Below, piece after piece: positions 55,501 to 64,000 of a stretch of DNA of 64,000 nucleotides. Position numbers and translations under genes: made by a program. The stretch comes from Aquila chrysaetos chrysaetos (taxonomy: Eukaryota > Chordata > Aves > Accipitriformes > Accipitridae). Below the pieces are notes generated by a model. The model was not told the DNA's origin and ran no database searches. It was given only the letters and a program-made list of their open reading frames with translations. The DNA is taken from the NCBI RefSeq assembly GCF_900496995.4, contig NC_044018.1, positions 28,054,858 to 28,118,857 of the forward strand, written 5' to 3'. The number at the start of each line of letters is the position of its first letter. Positions within the stretch are counted from its first letter, which is position 1.

Positions 55501-57999
55501 CGGCCTGACGGGGACGGGGACGGCCTGATGGGCTGCCTGCTCTGCCCCCAGGACGTGGACGAAGCCTACATGAACAAGGTGGAGCTGGAGTCACGGCTGG
55601 AGAGCTTGACCGATGAAATCAATTTCTTGAGGCAGCTTTATGATGAGGTACGGGGTCACCTCCCTCGGGGGGGGGCCCACACGTGCACCGAGTTGCCCGT
55701 GCTCAGCCCGGACGCCATTCCTTGCCCGCAGGAGCTCCGGGAGCTGCAGTCTCAGATCTCCGACACCTCCGTCGTCCTCTCCATGGACAACAACCGCAGC
55801 CTGGACCTGGACGGGATCATCGCCGAGGTGAAGGCGCAGTACGAGGACATTGCCAACCGCAGCCGCGCCGAGGCCGAGAGCATGTACCAGATCAAGGTGA
55901 GCCGGAGCACCAGCCCCGGGATGCGGGATGCTCCAACCTGGCCCCCCTGCTGCCGGTGGTCCCCGCTCCTCCCTGATCTGGGATGAAGGAAGCGCAGGCT
56001 CCTTCCTCCTCCTCCCTGTGGCTTCACCCTGCAACCCAGCCGGGCAAACACCCTCCCTGCCCCGGAGCAGGCGGCTGCTGCGTGGGAGAGATCCCGGCTC
56101 CAAACCCAACCGGAGCCACCACAGCCCAGCCCGGAGCGTCCCTCCTGGCATGGGCACGTCCCGGCTCTTTTCTCCCCAATTTTGGGGGTTCTGGGGGAAG
56201 GAGGTGTGTGTGTGGGGGGGCACCCCATCTCCATCCTGCCCGCTCCGGTCTCTGCAGTACGAGGAGTTGAAGACGACAGCCGGGAAGCACGGGGACGACC
56301 TGCGCAACACCCGCAGCGAGATCAACGAGCTCAACAGGCTGATCCAGAGGATCCAGGCGGAAATCGAGGCGCTCAAGAACCAGGTCTGGGAATGGCCCCC
56401 GGGGCGGGAAAGTGGGGGAGACGCTGCCCGCTCCTCCCACTGCCGCCCTCCCCCACCAGCACCCCCGTGGCCCCTCTGGGCCTTGAGCCCCCCCCCTCCC
56501 GCAGCCGCCTGCGGAATCCTGTGGACCCTACCCTTGGGAGCCCCAGATCGGAGGAGGGATCGATATCCCCTAGATGCGGGGGGGGGGGTGTGTCATAGCG
56601 TGGGGGCACAGGATGCTGGGGGGCATGGGGGATGCTGGGAGGGGTGAGGGATAGTGGGACATGGGGAGTAGGGGATGCTGGGAGGGATGCTGGGGGTTGT
56701 GGGGATGAAGGATGCTGGGCTACAGGGGATACTGGGGGGTGAGGGGTACTGGGATGTGGGATTTTCAGGGGTGAGGGATGCTGGGGGACAGGGGATGCTG
56801 GGACATGGGAGATTCTGGGGGGCGATGGGTGTGGGGGATGCTGGGGGGAGCGAAGGGTGCTGGGGGGTGAGGGATGCTGGTGCATGGGGCCTGCTGGGGG
56901 ATGCAGAGGCACAGGGAGTGCAGGAGCACTGGGGATGCTGGGACACGGGGGACCCCCCAGCCCCTTCTCCAGGTCACCCCCTGGCCGTGCCTTGCAGCGA
57001 GCCAGCCTGGAGACGGCCATTGCGGAGGCGGAGGAGCGCGGGGAGCTGGCCCTGAAGGATGCCAGGGGGAAGCTGGCCGAGCTGGAGGCAGCTCTGCAGA
57101 AGGCGAAGCAGGACATGGCCCGGCAGCTCCGCGAGTACCAGGAGCTCATGAACGTCAAGCTGGCCCTGGACATCGAGATCGCGACCTACAGGAAGCTGCT
57201 GGAGGGAGAGGAGAGCAGGTGGGGACACTCCCGCCTTGCTGGCACCTGCATCCCACATCCCATATCCCCCAGGGATCCCGTGGGCATCCCATGGGCACCC
57301 TGCATCCCGTATGCCGCATCCCATGGGCACCCTGCGTTCCGTATGCCACATCCCGTGGGCACCCTGCATCCCGTATCCCACATCCCATGGGCACTCTGCA
57401 TCCCATATCCCCTGGGCATCCCACATCCCATATCCCCCGGGCATCCCACATCCCGCATCTGTTGGGCATCCCGCAGCCCCACCCCGGCTATCCGCAGCTC
57501 AAGGCTGTGGCCAGGACCAGAAGGACCCTGTGTCCCTCTGCCACTGCTCCCCCCCCCCCCCCAACCTGGCCTTTGGCATGTCCCTTAGCCCCTACCCTGA
57601 CACTCGGCGTGTGTCCTGTCTGTTGTGTTGTGTGTCCCCCCCCCCCCCGCCCCAAATTTCTCCTGGCAGGCTGGAGTCCGGCATGCAAAACCTGAGCATC
57701 CACACCAAGACGACGGGGTACTCGGGTAAGGCAGGGGGGTGACTGGGACCCCCCCCCTACTTGGGTGCCACCCCCCCGGTACCACCACGCTCACGGCTGG
57801 TCCCTCTCCCCCAGCAGCCGGCTTTGGCGGGGGCTTCGGGGGGGGCTTCGGCACCTCCTTCGCCAGCGCCGGCTACGTTGTGCCCCCCCCCGCCCTGGAG
57901 AGCTCGCCCCTCACCAAGTCCCGCGCCATCGTCATCAAGAAGATCGAGACCCGCGACGGCAAGCTGGTGTCCGAGTCCTCCGACGTCCTGGCCAGCTGA
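52578..57999 (+). CDS. KRT8: Keratin 8 (type II), 9 coding exons
   Basis: Type II intermediate-filament protein that pairs with KRT18 in simple epithelia. Exons: 52578-52910, 54565-54773, 55371-55431, 55552-55647, 55732-55896, 56258-56383, 56998-57218, 57670-57725, 57815-57999 (333+209+61+96+165+126+221+56+185 nt). The 483 aa equal the human length, and the internal exon sizes are typical of type II keratin genes. Head 1-95 is Ser/Gly-rich with [12 protein letters not shown]. Helix initiation [14 protein letters not shown] ends exon 1. Helix termination LLEGEESR is at 397-404. The tail has a Gly/Phe segment and ends [11 protein letters not shown]. All GT-AG and in frame. The last intron ends CAGCAG, so a one-alanine NAGNAG choice is possible. 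Divergent from KRT18, as in human. Confidence 0.97.
53000..53520. repeat. CCTTGGGGACCTCCTGACCC array in KRT8 intron 1
   Basis: About 20 units of 20-26 bp around CCCCTTGGGGACATCCTGA. Intron 1 is the longest intron of the gene and is mostly tandem repeat. Confidence 0.9.
53835..54480. repeat. CACCCAGGACCCCAGATTTG array in KRT8 intron 1
   Basis: Second, unrelated array in the same intron. The basic unit is about 20 bp. It includes a long duplicated block with CTCCTTGCAAACCAGC (near 54105, 54285 and 54445). Open in more than one frame, not coding. Confidence 0.9.
55030..55335. repeat. CATCCCTGTATCCCC array in KRT8 intron 2
   Basis: Tandem 12-15 bp units (ATCCCCATGTCCCTG, ATATCCCTGT) ending 35 bp before exon 3. 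Confidence 0.9.
56580..56960. repeat. GGGGGATGCTGGGACATGG array in KRT8 intron 6
   Basis: About 18 units of 18-25 bp centred on GGGATGCTGGGGG. Confidence 0.9.
57245..57485. repeat. CATCCCATGGGCACCCTG array in KRT8 intron 7
   Basis: About ten units of 20-26 bp with GCATCCCGTATCCCACATCC. Confidence 0.9.
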
Positions 58000-58271
58000 G
58001 CACCCCCCCTCCCCGGGGGGGTCCCTCCGCAGGAGCCTTTGGTGGCCGGATCCGGCCCGCAGGCGGATGGGACCCCCAGCAACCCCTACCACCCCAGGGC
58101 AACCTGAGCCAGTGCCCCCCTCCCCGTCCCCACCGAGGGCTCCAACCCCCCCTGGTCCCCACCCCCCTCTTCCATCTGTCCTGGCCCCCCCATGTCCCCA
58201 TCGGAGCTGTGGGGTGGGAAATAGGGGGGCCTGGCCCCCCCCCGGGGGGCTCCTGCCGGCTCCGCTGCTGG

Positions 58272-58277
58272 AATAAA
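58272..58277 (+). terminator. KRT8: KRT8 polyadenylation signal AATAAA
   Basis: GGAATAAAACC 273 bp after the stop codon, followed by a T/G-rich stretch (GTTGTTTTGGT). Confidence 0.9.
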
Positions 58278-58309
58278 ACCTTTGAAATACAGAGTTGTTT
58301 TGGTAAACA

Positions 58310-61190
58310 CCGGTGCCGGGAGCTGCTGCCCATGGGGATGTGGGGGACCTGGAGAAGTGTCCCCCCCCCCACTGCCAGGGCTGCCGGGATCCGTCTTGGG
58401 GCGCCAGGGTCTGTCCCAGTGTCAGGACAGTGTCAGGATCTGTCCCAGCCCGCAACTGTGCAGCCCCGTGCCATGCGATGCGTTGTGGGGTGTCTTTTAG
58501 GGTCCCCAACACCAGCCTGCAGGGGTGTTAATTACAACTCTCGTTAGCGCTGGCTGTAACGAGGCTGTGGCCGGCGGCATTCAAAGTCCAACTGGCCAAA
58601 TCCTGCGGTGTTTTCCCCCAAACCAAGGTTCTCTCCAGGATCCAAGTGACGGCTCCCATCACGTCTGTCCTACATCGCCCGGATCCGGGAGCTGCCCCAG
58701 GCTCAGCCCTGCGGGATTCTCCGGGATTCTCCAGTGTCTCGTAGGACGGTTGAGCCCTGGGGTGCGGCTAGGGGGAAAAGTGTGGGAGCCTTTTATTTTC
58801 GGCTCCCTCTGCACCCCGAAAAGCCATGGGATCGTCCGCCCGTGGGGTTTGCTGTGCCAAAAGTGGGGCCAGAGAGGCCCCAAGTCACCCAGGGAGGAGG
58901 GGACACCCCCCTGGGTGCCCACCCATGTCCCCCTTTTCCCCCCTGAGCCGTAGTCACAGGGAGGGAGTGAAGCAGCCCCGTTTGGGGGTCCCAGGCCCCC
59001 CGCTCCGAGATCCAGCCCTGGGAATAGTGGTGGGGGGTGTGTTTAATGGGATTTTCCACCCCAACCCCCTCAGAGGTGATGGGGGACATGACCGGGGCTA
59101 CTGGAGCTGGTGGTGGCAGAGACATGGGGGGGGCAAGTGGGCTCAGAGCTGTGCCCAGGGTGTCCCCGGGGGGGGGCAGCAGGATGGGGGATGTTGGCTT
59201 GGAGTGGGGATGCAGCTGACGAGGACTTTGCCCCTTGGTTAATAATTAGCAGCACCGGCTTGTTTGGTCTGGGGACAGATCCTGTTCACACCAGGATGTG
59301 ACAGGGTGGGAGGATTTGGGCATGTGGGGTGGGCCGTGGGTGGCTTTGGGGGGGGCCCATGCAATGGAGTTGGGGGGCTCAGCATCCCCCCGGCACCGCT
59401 GGCACCTCTGGTGACCCCTTAGAGGGATGGGGGGGGGGCTGCGAGGTGGGACTGGGGGATGTCCCCGGGATATTGGGGTGCTCCAGGAATTGGGGTGCAA
59501 CCCCCCCCATTGCCGGTCCGGAGGTGACACCTGCCGTCTGCACTGCCTGCCTCCACTGCAATTACTGCTTGCAGCTAATTAACATGCGCTGGGGGGGCCG
59601 TGGGGTCCCCCCCTGTGCAATGCACGATCCCCCCAGCCTTGCCAGTCTGCACCCCAGGGACTTGCCCCCCCCCCAAGTTTGTGCTGCGATGCAAAGGGGG
59701 GACCCAGAGGCTCCCCAAAAACCACCCTGACAGCCCCCTGGTCCCGGGGCGGGGGGGGGGCGAGCTTCTGGAGGGGGCCCTTGGGCCAAAGCTGGGCTGG
59801 TGCTGGGTTCAGGTGGGGGGTGACACAGCTGACCACCCCCCCCAAAAAAAAGGGGGGTGGGAGCAGCCGCGGTGCCCGGGCTTCCCCCCTGCCCGGGGCG
59901 GGGGGGGGGCGTTAAAGTGGGGCCACTGCCCTGCACCCCCTTTTCTGCTCCTCTCCCCCAATTTTGACACCACCCTGACCCTGCCTCGAGGTTTGGCGTT
60001 GGTGGGGTCCGCCCCCCCCCCCCCCCCCCAGGGATGTACCCAGATCCCTAAGGGCTCACCCTGCTTCTTTGGGGGGCTGCGAGCTGGTTTGGGGGCTCAC
60101 CGGGGTGCTTGGGCGGGGGGGGGTGGGGTGGTTGCCCCCCCCCCCCGAGGGCTTCACCCCCAGCCTCTGGGGCAGCCGTGCCACCCCCCCGGATGGTTTT
60201 GGGGTTCGCGGGGACGCTGGAGGGCGGCAGAGGAGCGGGGATGGGTTACGGCAGCTCCTGCTGCCAGCTCCCGGGGTGCAGGCAGCTGCCTGGGACCGGG
60301 GGGGGGCCGGGGGGAGGCAGGATGCTGGGGTCCCCCTTTGGTCCCCCGGGGGGACTGTGCCTGTGTGTGTGAGCCGGGCCTGGGGGGTCCCACCCCAGCC
60401 CTGACCCCCCCGGCTCCAAACCCCACCGAGGATTTGGGGGGGGGGGGCGGGGAACAGCCCCGGTGCAGCCGATGGGGCTGAGCCCGGGGGGGGGGATTGG
60501 GCATGGACCCCCCCCCCCCCGTTCGGAAACGCTGGGGGTCGTGGAGACGTGACCTTGCAGGGAAACTGAGGCACGGGGCGGGCTGGAGAACCTCGGCGTC
60601 CTGGGGGGTGCTTGAGCCCCCCCCCCCCCGCCAAGGGCGGCAGCTCGGTGGGACCCCCGGGATGCACCCACGGTGCTATCTGGAAGCCGGGGGGGGGGGG
60701 CTGGAGGGGACAGCCCCCCCCCTCGGAAGCATCACCGCATCTCGGTGCCAGCACCCCTGTTCTGCATAACCCCCTTCCCCCAGGGGGGGGGCACCCCAAA
60801 ACGCGGGGTGCCGGGCGCCCATGGGTGCTGGCACAGCCGGATCCCGGCGGGCAGGGCCGGGCAGGAGCAGGCAGGTCCCGGCAGGGCTGGGGGGGGTGAA
60901 GGGGGGGGTTGGACAGCGCTTTGCTGCGGGCAGGGTGCCGTGCCACCCCGGGTTTCAGTGTCACCCCTCCCTGCTGGGACCGGGGACGCCGGGGGGGGGG
61001 GGGACGTCGAGGGTCCCTGGCATCACCCCGTGGTTTTGTGGGACCCAGCGACACCCAGAGGGTTCCGGGGCGGGGGGGGTAAAATCACCCGTCACCGCTG
61101 AAAAAGTTCCCAGGGCTGAATATCTTGTGTGGGGAAACTGAGGCACGGATGCAGGGCTGCAGCTCAGGGGACCCCCCTGCCACCAGACAG
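58310..61190. other. Intergenic downstream of KRT8, no gene recognised
   Basis: Unique-looking GC-rich sequence with scattered G/C runs. Carries a near-copy (60560-60574) and a full copy (61131-61146) of the dispersed 16-mer. No splice-bounded open frame of a known family. Confidence 0.45.
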
Positions 61191-61199
61191 GACCTGGTC

Positions 61200-61350
61200 C
61201 TCATTGGCAGGATTTGACCCTATAAACCACCCTGGGGGTCCATGCCCGTGGACTCGGGCTGGCTGCGGCCCCCCCCAGGGCTGGGGGAGGCTGCCAGGGC
61301 AGGCTGATGCCTGACTCAGCTCGTCTCACGGGTGGAGCAGTGACTCACCG
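61200..61350 (+). promoter_or_regulatory. Promoter/enhancer-like cluster downstream of KRT8
   Basis: Inverted CCAAT (ATTGG, about 61203-61207), TATA-like TATAAAC (61221-61227), and two exact AP-1 sites TGACTCA (61312-61318 and 61341-61347). No gene is visible downstream, so it may be an enhancer for the keratin pair, an unseen transcript's promoter, or coincidence. Confidence 0.3.
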
Positions 61351-64000
61351 GGACGGACGTGCTGGGCCCCGTGCGCAGCCCACATGTTTTTTGGGTATCC
61401 CTGGGGCTGGGGGGGTTCCCCTGCTCTTTTCGGGGTGTCCCAGGGTCGGGGGGGGGCTGGGAGGGAGGACACGGATGCCTGGGTTCCTCTTGGGCAGGGG
61501 GGGGAAGAGGGGGAGGGGGTTTGGGGGTCCTGAGCTCCTGGGGGGCCGTTAGGGGCTTGTGGTGGGTGCTGGAGGGGGACAAGGGGACCCCGTCCGGTGG
61601 GGATACCCCGGCGTGAGGACCCAGGTCTCCGAGGATGGAGCCGAGCCACCGGCTCGCGTACTTTGTGCCCCCCCAAACTTTCCTGCCACTGACGTGACCT
61701 GAACCCCCATTTCTGCCTCCGCGGGACCATCCGAGCCCAGACCCCCCAAATCCACCACCAGAACGGGCTCCTTCACCCCAAATCCCACCTCGCCCTTGTG
61801 GTCCCCCCCCAGCCCCAGTGTTTTGGGGTCCCCTTTGCGAATGGATGCGTGTGCGGGTGGAAACGAGCAGCACCCATGGAGGGGGCACCCAAAATCTGGA
61901 TACTCGGGCGTGCACCTCCAGGCGTGCACCCGTCCTCACACACGCGTGTGCACGGGGTGATGCGGGGGGGGTCCCTGCCCCATAGTGGGGGGCTCGTCCC
62001 CCCTCGGCTGCCAGGGCCCAGGTGTGGTTTGGGGCTGGGGTGCAGCAGCAAGACTGGGCTTGCCCTGAGTTTTAATGCCTGTAATTAGCGTCAGGGGCAG
62101 GATCCGCCCAAAGCTTACCTCTTCATATTTTCACACGCACACCCCTGCGCCCTTCCCGGGGTGCTGCCCTCCCCCTTGGAGCCCCCAAATCCCACCTGAC
62201 CCCCAGCATCCCCCCCCATGGCCCCATCCTTCCCTTTTGGCTGCTTCCCCTCTCCCTGACTGCTCGTGGGGGTGATAAATCCCCAAACCTGGCACAGTTT
62301 GGGGAGGGTGTTGCTTTTATTTTTGGGGGAAAACACCCTGGGATCAGGCACGGGGCAGTCCCTGGGTGCTGGCGAACCCCCGGGCAGGGGAAACCGGGGT
62401 GAGATGGGATGGTGGGGCGGGATGCACCCATTTTTAGGGGGTTGGGGTGGCTGGTTTGGCTTCCCAGCACATCTCTGCCCTTTAGAGGGTGCTCTGCATT
62501 TACCATCCCCGGCCGACGCACCCAAAGGATTGCGTGACGGCCGGCATGGGATGGATGGACGGACGGATGGATGGACAGATGCAGGGACATCCCACGGGGT
62601 GCAGTGCCCTTGGTTCCCACCTCCATCGCCCCACATCTGCCTTTCCCCTCGGCTCATCCTTGGGGTGACCCCAGCAATTTGGGGAGGGGGTGATGCTGCA
62701 GCAAAGCTGCTTTCCCTCTGCACCTGGAGGCTGTTGGGTCCAAAATCCCCCCCGACCCCAATTGCTTTAACCCCACTGGTCTGGCAGTGGCTCCCAAATC
62801 CATGCTCAATCCTCTGCCGAGCCTGAGCTCTAATTTTGCTGAAGGGAGAGATGCTCTCCCATCCATTTTGCCAGTTTTCTTCCCCAAAATGCTCCTTTTC
62901 TGATTGCTTCATGTAAAAGCCAGAGAGTTTAACAGCCTCATTTCCACCCCCTCCCCAGCTTGTGAGAAATGAGGGGACCTTTGTGTGGGGCAAAATCCTC
63001 TCCATCCTCCTGCCAAATCCACAGGAGTTTGGAGAAACGTTTCTGTTTCCAAGAGGCTCTGAGGCTTCAAACCCATTTTTTCCTCACCCTTTTTTCACTA
63101 AAAATGAATGTTCTGGCCCCAGATGATGCTGTCGGGGTGAGGGAATGGGCTGGGGGAGATGCTCTGTCCTGCCAATGCTCCTGAAGCCACATAAATGTGC
63201 GATTCCCCACCCTCGGCCCCATGGCAGGTGTATTCAGCATGACCCTTTCCCCTCTAAATTTGCCCCATTTTGGGGGCCTTGTTTGCTCTCCGCATAGACA
63301 AAGGATGCTCGGTGCAGAGTTTCCTCCAATGTAGGAAAAACCAGGGGGAAATAGGTGTCCAGCGGGTCTTTGTTCCCATGGGATGGGCTTGTACGGCTGT
63401 GCCCTGGCCTTGCTTGGGCTGCTGAGATGCCGTGGGACCCCCCCGGGGTCAGCCCAGCCCCTGCTTGGGGTAAATCCCCACCCTGTATCCCTCGGAGCAG
63501 GTCCTCTTCTCCCCAGGGGTGTCCTGCGGGGGCTGCCCTGCTTCCCGCTTCCAGTCCAAGCGGCTACATCCGTAATTATCCCTAACACTCATTTCATGGG
63601 AGACCTGGCTCTGTTTTTCCCACCGTCGAGCCTGGGAGGCAGGGCTGGGACGAGCTTTGCCCTGCGGTGGGGAAAGATGCTGGGTCGACTTCCCGGATGG
63701 CAGGGGACAGCGGGAGAGGTGACACCCAACAGCGGTGCCAGCGCTGCATCAGGTGAAAGCATTTAATGGCATCGCCATAATAATAGGAATTATTGCTGTT
63801 ATTAATCCCACTTACGGAGGGCTGCAGGTTCCCAGGAGAAGGGGTTGCCTGTAAGCTATGTGTTAGCAGCATCTTTTCTTACAAGGAGGCTCCCGAGCGA
63901 GTGCCCGGGGCTCTTTGCTCTCTGCAATTGCAGCTCTGACAGGAGCGGGGGTGCCGCCCGTCTTCTGCAACACGCCGCTTTGATCTCTCTTGGGACCCAC
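61351..64000. other. Intergenic, no gene recognised
   Basis: Composition falls toward balanced after about 62.7 kb. A short GGAT/GGAC run lies at 62548-62581. Nothing in the open frames resembles a keratin or other family. Confidence 0.45.

Noticed and set aside
58310-64000. Another type II keratin gene downstream of KRT8
   Set aside because: No [11 protein letters not shown]- or LLEGEE-like segment in any frame of this stretch.

Overview
This window looks like gene-dense, extremely GC-rich bird microchromosome DNA. The evidence is very short introns, G-runs at intron starts and C-runs at intron ends, CpG islands at promoters, and a private minisatellite in almost every intron and spacer. 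Gene order matches the human 12q13 block RARG - ITGB7 - ZNF740 - CSAD - (SOAT2, IGFBP6, SPRYD3, TNS2) - EIF4B - KRT18 - KRT8 in reverse orientation. From general knowledge I expect this to correspond to a dot-like avian microchromosome (chicken GGA33-like). Species was not determined, and no viral or transposon fossil was recognised.

Layout. 1-7.8 kb is the upstream flank of RARG: tandem repeats and a 1.2 kb TG-based array, with no gene recognised. 7.84-15.4 kb is RARG (+), isoform-2 type first exon, 8 coding exons, complete, 437 aa. 16.2-23.8 kb is integrin beta-7 ITGB7 (+), 15 coding exons, 776 aa. 24-32.2 kb is ZNF740 (-), tail-to-tail with ITGB7. 31.8-32.5 kb is a CpG-island promoter shared by ZNF740 (-) and CSAD (+). 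34.1-38 kb is CSAD (+), where clean exons alternate with indel-riddled ones. 37.9-39.4 kb is unrecognisable sequence; 39.4-40.3 kb holds only the promoter and first coding exon of EIF4B (-). 41.4-45.8 kb is KRT18 (-), 422 aa. 45.8-52.3 kb is a repeat-filled intergenic region. 52.3-58.3 kb is KRT8 (+), 483 aa. 58.3-64 kb shows no gene.

Functional links. KRT8 and KRT18 are obligate type II / type I partners that build simple-epithelial intermediate filaments, and they sit divergently here about 6.9 kb apart. RARG is a retinoic-acid nuclear receptor. ITGB7 is a leukocyte adhesion receptor beta chain. CSAD makes hypotaurine for taurine synthesis. ZNF740 is a C2H2 zinc-finger protein. EIF4B is a translation initiation factor.

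The main oddity is between about 33.3 and 39.4 kb. CSAD frames are broken by many small indels in some exons while neighbouring exons are perfect. Four genes and all but the first exon of EIF4B, expected between CSAD and KRT18, are absent. I read this as an unpolished or collapsed assembly patch more readily than as a biological loss, but the sequence alone cannot settle it. Other points of interest are a GC-AG intron and related pyrimidine arrays at both ends of one ZNF740 intron, repeat-built 5' UTRs in both keratin genes, a dispersed exact 16-mer, and an AT-rich island with a perfect inverted repeat carrying GATA/SOX-like motifs.
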